From CAVQJU01 sp963755195 (GTDB lineage Bacteria > Acidobacteriota > Vicinamibacteria > Vicinamibacterales > CAVVIG01), in the NCBI GenBank assembly GCA_963755195.1, contig CAVWIZ010000004.1, forward strand, positions 62,001-126,000: a DNA stretch of 64,000 bases, written 5' to 3'. Under the pieces are notes generated by a model that was given only the letters and a program-made list of their open reading frames with translations, made no database searches and was not told where the DNA came from. The translations under genes and the position numbers were made by a program. Positions 37,063-47,415 of the stretch are shown piece by piece. Position 1 is the first letter of the stretch. Each line of letters begins with the position of its first letter.

Positions 37063-38332
37063 TTACGACTGGGCCGCCCGCAGTTCCGCCAGGCGGCGCT
37101 CGATGAACCTTCGCTCCGGCGACTGCGTCGTCAGCGCCAGCGCCCGCTCGTACGCCCCAATCGCGTCGGCTGTTCGTCCGAGGCGCCGGCAGAGGTCGGC
37201 TTTCGCGGAATACGCGAACTGATAGTCTGCGAGCTCGCCGCGGGCGAGGATCGCGTCCACCAGGACCAGCCCTTTGTCCGGGCCGTCGCGCATCGCGACG
37301 GCGGCCGCGCGATTGAGCTCCACGACCGGCGATGCGTCCACGCGCATGAGGACATCGTAGAGCCCCACGATTTGCCGCCAGTCGGTGGCGGCGGAGTCGC
37401 GCGCTTCGGCGTGCACGGCCGCAATGGCCGCCTGCAGCGCGTAGGGGCCGACACGGCGCATCGAGAGCGCACGCTCAACCAGTGCCAGCCCTTCGCCGAT
37501 CTGTTGACGATTCCACAGCGCGCGATTCTGCGCGTCGAGCAGGACGATCTCGCCGTCCTCGGACGTTCGCGCGGCCCGGCGTGCATCGTGCAACAGCATC
37601 AACGCGAGGAGACCGACGGCCTCCGGCTCGGGCAGGAGCTCCGCGAGCAGCCGTCCCAGACGGATGGCCTCGGCCGACAGATCGGGCCGGGTGAGCGATT
37701 CGCCCCCCGACGCCGAGTAGCCTTCGTTGAAGACGAGATAGACCACGTGCAGCACCGCATCGAGCCGGTCGGGCAGTTCCGCGAGCGACGGCACCTGATA
37801 CGGAATGCGCGCGTCGCGGATCTTGCCCTTGGCGCGCACGATGCGCTGCGCCAGGGTCGGCGCCGATGTCAGGAACGCGCGCGCGATCTGCTCGGTTTCG
37901 AGGCCGCACACCTCGCGCAGCGTGAGGGCGACGCGCGCGTCGGCGCCGAGCGCCGGATGGCAGCAGGTGAAGATGAGCCGAAGCCGGTCGTCCTCGACGC
38001 CTTCGGCCTCGAGCCCTGAATCCGGCGTCACATGAGTGTCGAGCTGTTCGGCGAGTCCGGCGAGTGCGGCGTCGAACCTTGCGCCCCGCCGCAGGCGATC
38101 GATCGCCTTGAACCGTCCCGTCGAGACGAGCCACGCCCGAGGGTTCTCCGGCATCGCCCTCTCGCGGCCAGGCGCCGAGCGCCGCCGTGAAGGCGTCGTG
38201 CATGGCTTCCTCGGCGAGATCGAAATCGCCGAGCAGCCGAATCAACGTGGCGAGGACGCGGCGCGAGTCAGACCGGTAGATGGCTTCGATCTGCTCGCGC
38301 GCGCGTGCCGCTTCATCGTTGGGATCGGCCAG
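37063..38332 (-). CDS. ECF42-type RNA polymerase sigma factor with TPR extension, frameshifted
   Basis: Sigma region 2 is VLATLIRLLGDFDLAEEAMHD, leading to AFTAALGAWP and ENPRAWLVSTGRFKAIDRLRR. Region 4 is FTCCHPAL...LTLREVCGLETEQIARAFLTS, then NEGYSASGG and a long C-terminal TPR-like extension as in ECF42 proteins. The frame shifts near 38157. No ATG fits the N-terminus. A CTG at 38332 stands six bases after AGGAG and would give a normal length; a base error or CTG initiation is possible. It starts just after the DGPF-protein gene, the partner known for this ECF group. Confidence 0.85.
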
Positions 38333-38344
38333 GTCGGGCTCCTG

Positions 38345-38692
38345 TTAGAACACTTCGATGGGCCGGACTTCGACCGACCCGGTCTTGGCCGCCGGAATGC
38401 GCGATGCCACCTGAATGGCGTCGTTCAGATCCTTTGCTTCGATCAGGTAGTAGCCGCCGAGCTGTTCCTTGGTTTCGGCGAACGGACCGTCCGTGGTCGA
38501 GATCTTGCCCTGGCGCACGCGGACGGTCGAGGCGGTCTGGGTCGGCTTGAGCGCCTCTCCGGCAACGTAATGGCCGCTCTTCTTGATGCCGTCCGTGAAG
38601 GCGAAGTACTCGCCCATCATCGCCTCTCCCTGCTCCTTCGTCATCGTCTTCCAGGCGTTCTCGTTGTCGTAGATCAGACACAGATACTTCAT
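38345..38692 (-). CDS. YCII/DGPF-domain protein
   Basis: 115 residues. MKYLCLIYDNENAW opens the YCII-related ferredoxin-like fold, and TTDGPFAETKEQLGGYYLIEA holds the DGPF motif that names the family. Genes of this type accompany ECF42 sigma factors, as here, with the sigma gene directly downstream. No enzymatic activity is established for the family. Confidence 0.9.
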   Translation of the reverse strand: MKYLCLIYDNENAWKTMTKEQGEAMMGEYFAFTDGIKKSGHYVAGEALKPTQTASTVRVRQGKISTTDGPFAETKEQLGGYYLIEAKDLNDAIQVASRIPAAKTGSVEVRPIEVF

Positions 38693-38769
38693 GACATCGC
38701 TCCTTGTGAAAACTGATTGAAAGATGGTATTCAGCAGATAGTCGTTCGGGGGTGCCCCAAATCGACAAC

Positions 38770-39762
38770 CTATTTTGTGGCGGCCAACAGCTCCTGCATC
38801 GCCGACGACACGGCGTCGGGCTTTTCCCGCGGCAGAAAGTGTCCCGCGCCGGGGACGATGCGGCGGTCGACGAGACGGGTGAACGAGGCCCGATCGGCCG
38901 GTGAATCCGCCGCGGGTCTCACGAGGCCGTCGTCCGCGCCATAAAGAAGGATAGCCGGGACATCAACCGTGGGACGTGTCGCGAGCCGGCGCTCGGTGGC
39001 TTCAAACCGCGGCTCGCCGGCCGCGTTCAGGTTGCGGTGGCGATAGGAATGGATGACGCAGTCCACGAAATCCGGATTGTCGAACGACCCGGCCGTCTGG
39101 TCGAAGGTGTCGTCGGTGAAGCGCCAGGTTGGCGACCAGGTTTGCCACAGCAGCTTGCACAACGGCCGGCGATTGGCGGCGAGCCCGGCGCGTCCGCGCT
39201 CGGTGTTGAAATACCACTGGTACCAGAAGGCGGCTTCCGTCTGAGGCGCCGCCGGTCGGGGAGCCGCAAACACGTCCTGAATCAAATAGCCGCCGACAAA
39301 CACAGCGGCGCGCACGCGATCGGGATGGAGCGCGGCGGCGACGCATGCCGCGCGTCCGCCCCAGTCGTAGCCGGCGACGGCGAAACGCGCGAGACGGAGT
39401 GCGTCGGCGAAATCGATCAGATCCTGCCCAATGGCGGCCTGCTCGGCCATTCGGGGCGCACCCGCATCGCGAAAGCGGGTCAGGCCGTACCCCCGGAGAT
39501 ACGGCACCAACACTCGATAGCCGGCTCTCACGAGCGGCGCTATCACGTCGTCCCACGCTCGCACATCGTCTGGAAAACCGTGGAGCAGGATCACGGGAAA
39601 GCCGGCGGGGTTGCCGTTTTCCTCGAAGCCGATGTTCAACACCGGCGTCTGAATGGTTCGCTCCATTGGGATCAACCCGAATTGGGCCCGGCCCGCGGGC
39701 GGCCTCGCGAAGCCGCCGGCCACGGCCATCAGCGACGAGTTGAGAAACGTTCGGCGCGTCAT
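38770..39762 (-). CDS. Exported alpha/beta hydrolase, epoxide hydrolase-like
   Basis: A Tat-type leader (MTRRTFLNSSLMAVAGG) precedes an alpha/beta-hydrolase fold. HGFP at 61-64 matches the HGxP oxyanion motif of epoxide hydrolases, the nucleophile is D133 in AGYDWGG (an Asp, not Ser), the acid is D277/D278 in LYGADDG and the base is H308 in GAGHFLP. Lid tyrosines lie in FWYQWYF. These residues favour epoxide hydrolase or haloalkane-dehalogenase chemistry over esterase. It is divergent from the MerR regulator, which may control it. Confidence 0.85.
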   Translation of the reverse strand: MTRRTFLNSSLMAVAGGFARPPAGRAQFGLIPMERTIQTPVLNIGFEENGNPAGFPVILLHGFPDDVRAWDDVIAPLVRAGYRVLVPYLRGYGLTRFRDAGAPRMAEQAAIGQDLIDFADALRLARFAVAGYDWGGRAACVAAALHPDRVRAAVFVGGYLIQDVFAAPRPAAPQTEAAFWYQWYFNTERGRAGLAANRRPLCKLLWQTWSPTWRFTDDTFDQTAGSFDNPDFVDCVIHSYRHRNLNAAGEPRFEATERRLATRPTVDVPAILLYGADDGLVRPAADSPADRASFTRLVDRRIVPGAGHFLPREKPDAVSSAMQELLAATK

Positions 39763-39837
39763 TGGTGTACTTGGGGCGTGTTGGTATTGTTGGCCCCATT
39801 ATTCCGGCCTCTTCAGGCGCTTTTCAAGGAGAGAGTG

Positions 39838-39854
39838 GACCCTCCCCCTGGGTC
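39838..39854. promoter_or_regulatory. Candidate MerR operator
   Basis: GACCCTCCCCCTGGGTC is a dyad with five-base arms, 27 bases upstream of the merR-like GTG start and within the 118-base divergent promoter region. Position and symmetry suit an autoregulated MerR-family site. Inferred only. Confidence 0.4.
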
Positions 39855-39880
39855 AGGCCCGACCATGTCGGTGAATCGAG

Positions 39881-40937
39881 GTGAGCGCGTTGTATCGGGT
39901 GCACGAGTTTGCTGAACGGGCCGGCGTGACGGTGAAGGCCCTCCATCACTACGATCGGCTGGGTCTGCTGAAGCCGAGACGCACCGACGCCGGGTATCGT
40001 GTGTATGCCGACGGCGACCTCGAGCGTCTGGAACAGATCGTCGCCCTCAAGTTCCTCGGGCTGTCGCTCAAGCAAATCAAAGTCGTGCTGAATCGGCGGG
40101 CGCTCCCGCTGGCGGAAACGCTGCGACTGCAGCGCGAGGTGCTCTACGAGCAGCGCCGCCGCCTCGATCGCGCAATCCGGGCCATCGAGGACGCCGAAGC
40201 ACGGATTCCAGCGGGGGGCGCGTCGGCGGCGTCCGTTCTCAAAGCACTCATCGAGGTGATCGGCATGCACGATCAGCTGGACGTCATGAAGAGGTACTTC
40301 AGCGACGACGCGTGGGCTCACGCGAGGCGGCACTACGAGCAGTGGCCGTCACAGGAGTGGCGCGACCTGTACCGCGATGTCGAAGCGGCGCTCGGGGAGG
40401 ATCCGGCCGGCGAACGCGGACTGGCGCTCGCGGCGCGGTGGGTGGCGCTCTCGAGGAGCGACGGTGACGTCCACGGGTGCGTGCCGGCTTGGTGAAGGCC
40501 TGGATCGACCGCGACCAGTGGCCGCCAGCGCTGCACCAGCGTATCGCGGAGTTCAACCTCGAACAGATCGCGAAGTTCATCAACAAAGCGGGTTGGGCGC
40601 TGGGCGAGGCCGAACGCCGGAAGCACGGCACGAGTCAGTTCCGGGCGCCCGATCGGGTCAACGAGGCGCGGATTGCGCTGTTTCGCGACGTCGAAGCCGC
40701 GCTCGGTGAAGATCCCGCCGGCGAGCGGGCGCGCGAGCTGGTGAGCCGCTGGAACGCGGTGCTCGAGGACGAGGCGGAAGGCGATCCCGTCGTCAAAGCG
40801 GGAATGAAGAAGGCGTGGGCGGGCCGCCGCGACTGGCCGCCGACGCTTCGCGCGGTACGTCGCCGTCGCTTTACCGAATGGAGCCAGAAACGTGGCAGAA
40901 GGTCGCGGACTTCATCGAGCAGGCTCGGGTAGAGTAG
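39881..40937 (+). CDS. MerR family regulator with duplicated TipAS effector domain, frameshifted
   Basis: The HTH is VHEFAERAGVTVKALHHYDRLGLLKPRRTDAGYR, followed by a coiled coil. Two TipAS-type domains follow in tandem, each opening with FRDVEAALGEDPAGER or YRDVEAALGEDPAGER and containing WPP and a helix ending IEQA or INKA. Frame changes near 40480 and 40862 rejoin these parts; the last ends at TAG 40935-40937 with QKVADFIEQARVE. TipAS domains bind thiopeptide-like ligands. The two-domain array is unusual, and the gene is divergent from an epoxide-hydrolase-like gene. Confidence 0.82.
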
Positions 40938-41021
40938 AAAGTGTAAAGTGCAAAGTGCAAAGTTGAAAGTAAGTGGAAAGTGGAAAGTGGAAAGTGGAAA
41001 GTGGAAAGTGGAAAGTGGAAC
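40934..41021. repeat. Heptanucleotide tandem repeat (GTGGAAA-type)
   Basis: About twelve 7-base units run through the merR-cupin spacer: GTGTAAA, two GTGCAAA, GTTGAAA, a GTAA remnant and then at least six identical GTGGAAA. The mixed variants at one end and homogeneous array at the other suggest slippage. No coding role; it ends ~19 bases before the cupin start. Confidence 0.85.
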
Positions 41022-41039
41022 GTAGGGATTGGAGGGGCC

Positions 41040-41462
41040 ATGGCGAGAATCGCTCTTTTTTGCTCGTTCGTTCTGTTGCTCGCGATGTCGGCCGTCTGGA
41101 CGCCGCGCGCCCAACAACCCAGTGAGGAGGCGCGTTTCACCGGGAAGAGCGTGGCGATGGAGACGCCCGGCATGGGCGTGACCCGCCGGCGCTTCGAGGC
41201 GGGCGCCCGCACAGCCTGGCACAGCCATCCGCGAGGGCAGCTCCTCCTCGTCGAAGAGGGCCGGGCACGCATTCAGAAACGCGGCCAGCCGTTCAAAGAC
41301 ATGAGGGCTGGCGAAAGCGATTTCACCGGCCCGGACATCGTGCATTGGCACGGCGCGGGCCCCACGGAGGCTCTCGTGCACGTGGCTGTCGGATTTGGCG
41401 GCGGCGAAACGAAATGGCTGGAGAAAGTCACCGACGAGGAATACCTGGGCAAGGCACGATAG
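41040..41462 (+). CDS. Secreted cupin-domain protein
   Basis: ATG 41040 follows GGAGG. The signal peptide is ALFCSFVLLLAMSAVW. The cupin has TAWHSHPRGQLLLVEEGRARI (motif 1 with two His and a distal residue) and DIVHWHGAGPTEALVHVAV (motif 2). 140 residues. Related to the small carboxymuconolactone-decarboxylase-associated cupins. Enzymatic role unknown. It lies downstream of the MerR gene on the same strand beyond a repeat array. Confidence 0.78.
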   Translation: MARIALFCSFVLLLAMSAVWTPRAQQPSEEARFTGKSVAMETPGMGVTRRRFEAGARTAWHSHPRGQLLLVEEGRARIQKRGQPFKDMRAGESDFTGPDIVHWHGAGPTEALVHVAVGFGGGETKWLEKVTDEEYLGKAR

Positions 41463-41481
41463 CCCAGTCGATGCGATCGCA

Positions 41482-41525
41482 CAGGGCTGAAGGCTAGGGC
41501 TTAGCCCTCAGCCCTTAGCCCTACC
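41482..41525. repeat. GGGCTAAGGG-family inverted repeat (intergenic)
   Basis: CAGGGCTGAAGGCTAGGGCT pairs with AGCCCTCAGCCCTTAGCCCT directly after the cupin stop and before the padR gene. The hairpin is near perfect and terminator-like. It is the best-conserved intergenic copy of the dispersed family. Confidence 0.75.
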
Positions 41526-41604
41526 TTCGGGTCCACCCCGGCCCGACCCCCCGCGCCATCGTTCCATTTGACATTCTAACTGAACGACTGTATACTCCAT
41601 TGGC

Positions 41605-41959
41605 ATGGCTAATAGAGAGCCCGCCAAGGCCGACGTCCTGCAGGGCACGCTCGACCTGATGGTGCTGCAGACCGCTGGCGCACGCTCGGACCGCTGCACG
41701 GCTACGCGATCGCCGCGCGGCTGGAGCAGGTGTCCGGCCGGCGCCCTCCGCCTCAACATGGGCACGCTCTATCCGGGGCTGATGCGCCTCGAGCAGCGCG
41801 GGCTCGTGCGCGCGCAAGTGGGGCGTCACCGACAACAACCGGAAGGCGCGGTTCTACACGATCACCGCCGCCGGCCGCCGCCAGCTCGCCACCGAGAAGG
41901 CGGAGTGGGATCGCATGGCGTCCATCATGCAGCACGCTCCTGCGCGAGCCGCACTGTAG
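41605..41959 (+). CDS. PadR family transcriptional regulator, frameshifted
   Basis: DVLQGTLDLMVLQT opens the PadR winged helix, then HGYAIAARLEQVSG, LNMGTLYPGLMRLEQRGLV and NNRKARFYTITAAGRRQLATEKAEW. These lie in different frames, with shifts near 41680, 41740 and 41815, but in correct order. In Acidobacteria this regulator is typically encoded directly before ADOP permeases, as here (17 bases to the next start). It is likely to repress the permease genes. Confidence 0.8.
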
Positions 41960-41976
41960 CACGAGGAGGACCTGCG

Positions 41977-44697
41977 ATGGCCACGCTCCGCGAATGGGTG
42001 AGTCGCCTCTGGGGGACGCTGCGCGGGAACCGCGCCGATCGCGACCTCGAGGAGGAACTCCGGCTGCCATCTGGAGCTGGCCGCTGAGGACGCGCGGCAG
42101 CGCGCCGGCTCGCCCGAGGGCGCGGCACGAGCCGCGACGACTCCAGCGGCGGTGGCGTCGCGCAGGCGATGGAGGCGCTGCGCGACCAGCGCGGCCTGCC
42201 GTGGCTCGACGATCTGGTGCGCGATCTGCGCTACGGCTGCCGCATGCTCGCCAGCAATCCCGGGCTTCACGCGTCGTCGTCCGTCCTCTCGCTCGCGATT
42301 GGCATCGGCGCCAACACCGCGGTCTTCAGCTTTGCCGACACGCTGCTGCTCCGGCCTCTCCCGGTGCCGCGTCCCGGCGAGGTGCTGACGGTCGGATCGA
42401 CTGCATCCATTCAGGGGTTCAGCAACCTGGTCGCCTCGTACCGCGACTACGTCGACGTCCGCGATCGGAGCACAGAGCTTCGAGGGATTGGTCGCGTTCA
42501 CCGACTCCACCGTGGGGTTTGCCACCGAACGCGGATACGTTGCCGAAACTCAGGATCGGCATGCTGGTGAGCGGCAACTTCTTCCCGGTCATGGGCGTCG
42601 AGCCCGCAGCTCGGCCGCACGTTTCGGCCCGACGAAGACCAGGTGCCCGGACGCGACGCGGTCGTGATTCTCGGCCACGATTTCTGGGAGCAGCAGTTCG
42701 GCGCCGACCGCTCCATCCTCGGCCGCACGGTGCGGCTCAACGGGATCGAGTTCACCGTCATCGGCGTCGCCGCCCGACTCGTTCACCGGCCTGGATCAAC
42801 TACGTCCGGTTCGATTTCTACGCGCCGCTCATGATGTGGCCGCGTCTCATCGCCGGATCCAAGCGCCCAGCCGCTCGAAGCGCGCGATGCTCGGAGTCTG
42901 ACCGTCAAAGGACGTCTGAAGCCCGGCGTGACGATGACGCAGGCGGAGACGGAGCTGTCGGTCATCGCCAAGGATCTGGAACGAGCGTATCCGGACACGA
43001 ACCGGAATCGAACCGTCGCGGCGCGAACCGAGCTGCAGACCAGGATCGCGGCAGATGCCGTCGAGCGCGACGTTGCTCGCGATGCTCGACGACTGCTCGC
43101 AGGCGCCGTGCTGTTTGTCGCGTGCGCCAACGTCGCCGGGCTGCTTGACGAGCCGCGCTCCGGTGCGGGCTCGCGAGATCGCGCTGCGCCTGGCCATCGG
43201 GGCCGGACGTCCGCGAGTGATTCGGCAGTTGGTCACGGAAAGCCTGCTGATCGCGATGCTCGGCGGCGTGCTCGGTCTTGGCGTCGGGTACGCCGGCGTG
43301 ACGCTGTTCAGGCAGGTGCAAATCCCGACCGATTTGCCGATTGCGTTCCGCTTCGAGCTCGATCGGCGCGCGTTGCTGTTCAGCCTCATCGTGGCGCTCG
43401 TGAGCGCGGTGCTGTTCGGGTTGGCCCCGGCAATCCGGGCGACGCGCGCAGACTTGACCTCGGTGATGAAGGCGACCGATGCGGCTGGCTTCGGGCGGCG
43501 CAGGCGATGGGGCCGCGCGTGGCTCGTCGGCGGGACAGGTGGCCGTCTCGGTAGTCTTGCTCGTGGTGGCCACGTTCATGTACCGGGGCTTTCAAAGGAT
43601 GCTCGGCATCGGTCCCGGCTACCGCACCGATCATCTCCTGATGATGAGCTTCAATCCCGGCCTCGTGCGCTACACGGCGTCGCAGGCGCAGCGGTTTTCG
43701 AGCAGGTGGCCGAGCGCGCACGGTCGGTGCCCGGTGTGAAATCAGTCGCGCTCGACCTCGTCCGTTCCGATGCGCACCGATCCTGCTGGTGGGTTCACGA
43801 TTCTGCCCGAAGGCTTTCAGTTCCCGGTTGGCAAGGACAGCGTTACGGTCTTGGGTTCGAGCGTAAGTGAACACTACTTCGACACGATGGGGATCGCCGA
43901 TCGTCAAGGGCCGCGGCTTCCGCTCGACCGATTCCGCCGATGCTCCGAGAGTGGCCGTGGTGAATGAGCAGGTCGCCCAGCACTACTGGCCCGACCAGGA
44001 TCCCTTGGGCAAGCGTTTTCGATTGAGCGACAACCGCGGGCCGTGGGTCGAGATCGTCGGCCTTGCAAAGACCAGCACCTACATCTTCCTCGGGGAGCGG
44101 CCCACCGAGTTTGTCTACTTCCCCTACAGGCAACGGCCGCAGCCTCAGATGATCATGCTCGCCGAATCGATCGGCGATCCCAGCAGTCTCGCGGCCCCGC
44201 TGCGCGAAGTCGTCCGCACCCTCGACGCGAACCAACCGATCTACGACGTCCGCACGATGGAAGAGTTGTATCGGATGCGGGTTGTCGTGCAATTCGGCGT
44301 GGTGAGCAGCCTCGTGGCCGCGATGGGAATCATGGGATTGGGCCTGGCCATCGTCGGACTCTACGGTCTCGTGGCGTACGCCGCGAGCCGGCGCACCAAG
44401 GAGATCGGCATTCGCATGGCGATCGGCGCGGGCCGGTGGGACGTGTTGCGGATGGTCCTGCGACAGGGCATGATGCTCGCCGTGGCCGGACTCGGCCTCG
44501 GTCTGCTGATGAGCATGGGCGCAGGCCGAGCGATGGGCGCGCTGTTTCCTGGCGTGGCCCCCGGGAACGGCCGAAGGGATTTCGTGGCGCTCGCGTTGGT
44601 CGCGATGGCCGTCCTGTTGGTCACGCTCCTGGCTTCATATGTCCCTGCGCGCCGCGCGTCCAGGGTCAATCCCACCGAAGCGTTGCGGCACGAATAG
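41977..44697 (+). pseudogene. ADOP family ABC permease (MacB/FtsX-like), multiply frameshifted
   Basis: Acidobacterial duplicated orphan permease with the start MATLREWVSRLWGTLRGNRADRDLEEEL. Recognisable parts in order: RDLRYGCRMLASNPG, LSLAIGIGANTAVFSFADTLLLRPL (first membrane unit), AREIALRLAIGAGR, and a C-terminal FtsX half (YASRRTKEIGIRMAIGAGR and RRASRVNPTEALRHE). At least eight frame changes fall between 42065 and 43950; the last ~800 bases are open. The adjacent paralogue has only two. It could be sequencing error or a truly degenerate copy. These permeases lack their own ATPase and may export macrolides, lipoproteins or signals. Confidence 0.75.
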
Positions 44698-44707
44698 AAG
44701 GTTCTCG

Positions 44708-47398
44708 ATGGCCATGCTCCGCGAATGGGTGAGTCGCTTGTGGGGGACGCTGCTCGGGAATCGCGCGGATCAGGATCTGGATGCCGAGATCCGGGGCCAC
44801 CTGGAGTTGGCTGCTGAAGACGCGCGGCAGCGCGCCCGCTCGCCCGAGGGTGCAGCGCGAGCCGCGAGGCTCCAGGGCGGGGGCATCGCCCAGACGATGG
44901 AGGTGCTGCGCGATCAGCGCGGCCTGCCGTGGCTCGAGGATCTGGCGCGCGACCTGCGCTACGGGTGCCGCATGCTCGCCAGAAACCCGGGCTTCACGAT
45001 CGTCGCGGCGGTCTCGCTGGCGATCGGCATCGGCGCCAACTGCGCGGTCTTCACCTTTGCCGACACCCTGCTGCTCAGGCCGCTGACGATTCCCCGGCCC
45101 GGCGAGTTCCTGATGGTGGGAACAGCCGACCCGCTGCGGCAGGCTCTCGTTGCCTCCTATCGCGAGTATCTCGACGTTCGGGATCGCAGCAAGAGCTTCG
45201 ACGGGTTGACGGCCTTCACCGGGTACAGCGGCGCGTTCGCCGTCGAACCTGGCGCCGCTCCGAAACCGGGCAGGGGCATGCTGGTCAGCAGCAATTTCTT
45301 TCACGCGTCGGCGTCGCGCCTCAGCTGGGACGCGACTTTCGCCCCGAGGAAGACCAGGTGCCCGGACGCGATGCTGTGGTGATTCTCGGCCATGACATGT
45401 GGGAGCGGCAATTCGGCGCGGACCGATCCGTTCTTGGACGCCGAGTCCGGCTGAATGGGATCGAGTTCACCGTCATCGGCGTGGCGCCAGCCGGGTTTGC
45501 GGGCCTGGACCAGTACGTGCGGAACCAGTTCTATGCGCCCCTCATGATGTGGCCGCGCCTCATCGCAAATTCCAGCGTCCAACCGTTGGAGGCGCGCGAC
45601 TACCGGAACCTCACCATCGGCGGACGCCTGGCGGCTGGCGTGGCGTTGTCACAGGCGCAGACAGAGCTCGCCGTGATTGCCACCGACCTCGAACGCGCCT
45701 ACCCGGATTCGAACCGGAACCGACGCATCGTGGCGCGGACCGAGGTGCAGAACCGGATGGCGCAAAACCCGCCGGTCGTCGCGCTGTTGGCGATGCTCAC
45801 CATACTCGCTGGGGCCGTGCTGTTTGTGGCGTGCGCCAACGTCGCGGGACTCCTGGCGAGCCGTGCGCCGGTTCGAGCGCGTGAGATTGCATTACGGCTG
45901 GCCATCGGAGCCGGGCGCCGTCGTGTCATCCGACAGCTGATGACCGAGAGCCTGCTGATTGCGCTCATCGGCGGCACGCTTGGCCTTGGCGTGGGCTATG
46001 CCGCTGTGGCGCTGTTCAGCCGGATCCAAATCCCGACGGATCTGCCGCTTGTGCTCGCCTTCGAAATGGATCGGCGCGCGCTGCTCGTCAGCCTCTTCGT
46101 GGCGCTTCTGAGCGTCGTCCTGTTCGCGCTGGCTCCGGCGATCCGGGCGACACGCGCGGACCTGACCGCGGTGATGAAGGCGACCGACGCCGCCGGGTTC
46201 GGGCGGGGCCGCCAGTGGGGCCGGGCCGTGCTCGTCACCGGACAGGTCGCGATCTCCGTCGTGTTGCTGGTGATTGCCACGTTCATGTATCGAGGCTTTC
46301 AATGGCAGCTGAGCAGCGGCCCGGGCTTTCGCACCGATCGTCTGCTGATGTTGAGCGTCGATCCTGCCCAACTGGGCTACAGCGAGGAACAGGCTCGGCG
46401 GTTCTTCGAACGGCTCGTCGAACAGGCGCGGCTCGTGCCAGGAGTCAAGTCGGCGAGCCTCACACGGGTTGTGCCGCTGGACGGCATTCCTCCGCCGGTG
46501 ACGATGGTTCCGGAAGGCTTCCGGTTTCCACCGGGCATGGAGAGCGCGACTCATGCCAGTTCGATCGTGGACGAGCACTACTTCAACACGATCGGCGTGC
46601 CGATTCTGAAAGGACGCGGATTCCGCGCGTCCGATTCGGCCGACGCGCCGAAGGTCGCCGTCGTCAACGAGGTGATCGCCCAGCGCTACTGGCCGGGTCA
46701 GGATCCCATCGGCAAACGTTTTCGTTGGGGGAGCAGCCGTGGGCCCTGGGTGGAGGTTGTCGGGCTCGCGCAGACCAGCAAGTACAACTTCATCGTCGAG
46801 CCGCCAACGGCGTTTCTCTATGTCCCCTTCAGGCAGCGTTCGGCGCAGTCGATGATCCTGCTCGCTGGGTCTACCGGTGATCCGTCGAATCTCGTCACGC
46901 CATTGCGGGACGTCGTCAGGCGGCTCGATGCGAACTTGCTGATTTCGAACGTGCGCACGATGGAGGAGCTGTATCGGCTCCGTGCCGTCGTTGTGATGAA
47001 CGTCATCATCGCGCTCATTGGCGCCATGGGAATGATGGGGTTGGGCCTGGCCATTGCGGGACTCTATGGTCTGGTGGCGTACGCGGCGAGCAGGAGAACC
47101 AAGGAGATCGGTATACGCATGGCGATCGGCGCCGACCAATCCGGCGTTCTGCGCATGGTGCTCGGTCAAGGCGCGGGGCTGGCGGTCGCCGGACTAGGCG
47201 TCGGCCTGCTGGCAAGCCTTGGCGCCGGCCGCGCGATGGCGGCGGCATTTCCCGGCGGCCCCCGGCGGCGGCCGAACTGATTTCATCGCGTTCGTGTGGG
47301 TTGCGGCGGCCGTGCTGGCCGTCACGCTCGTCGCGGCCTATATCCCGGCGCGCCGCGCGTCCCGCGTCAGTCCGACCGTCGCGCTGCGGTGCGAGTAG
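44708..47398 (+). CDS. ADOP family ABC permease (MacB/FtsX-like), two frameshifts
   Basis: A paralogue of the preceding gene, starting MAMLREWVSRLWGTLLGNRADQDLDAE. MacB-type periplasmic core after the first helix (GIGANCAVFTFADTLLLRPL), then REIALRLAIGAGRRRVIRQLMTES, a second membrane core (RAVLVTGQVAISVVLLVIA) and the final FtsX unit ending VAAYIPARRASRVSPTVALR. Frame changes near 45315 and 47260; the latter lies in a GC-rich GGCGGCCCCCGG run. Full length would be ~895 residues. It follows the first ADOP gene by 10 bases. The substrate is unknown. Confidence 0.85.
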
Positions 47399-47415
47399 GT
47401 TGTTCTCCCTCTCGA

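Noticed and set aside
40934..41021. CRISPR-like array
   Set aside because: The 7-base units have no spacers and no cas genes are present; it is a simple tandem repeat.
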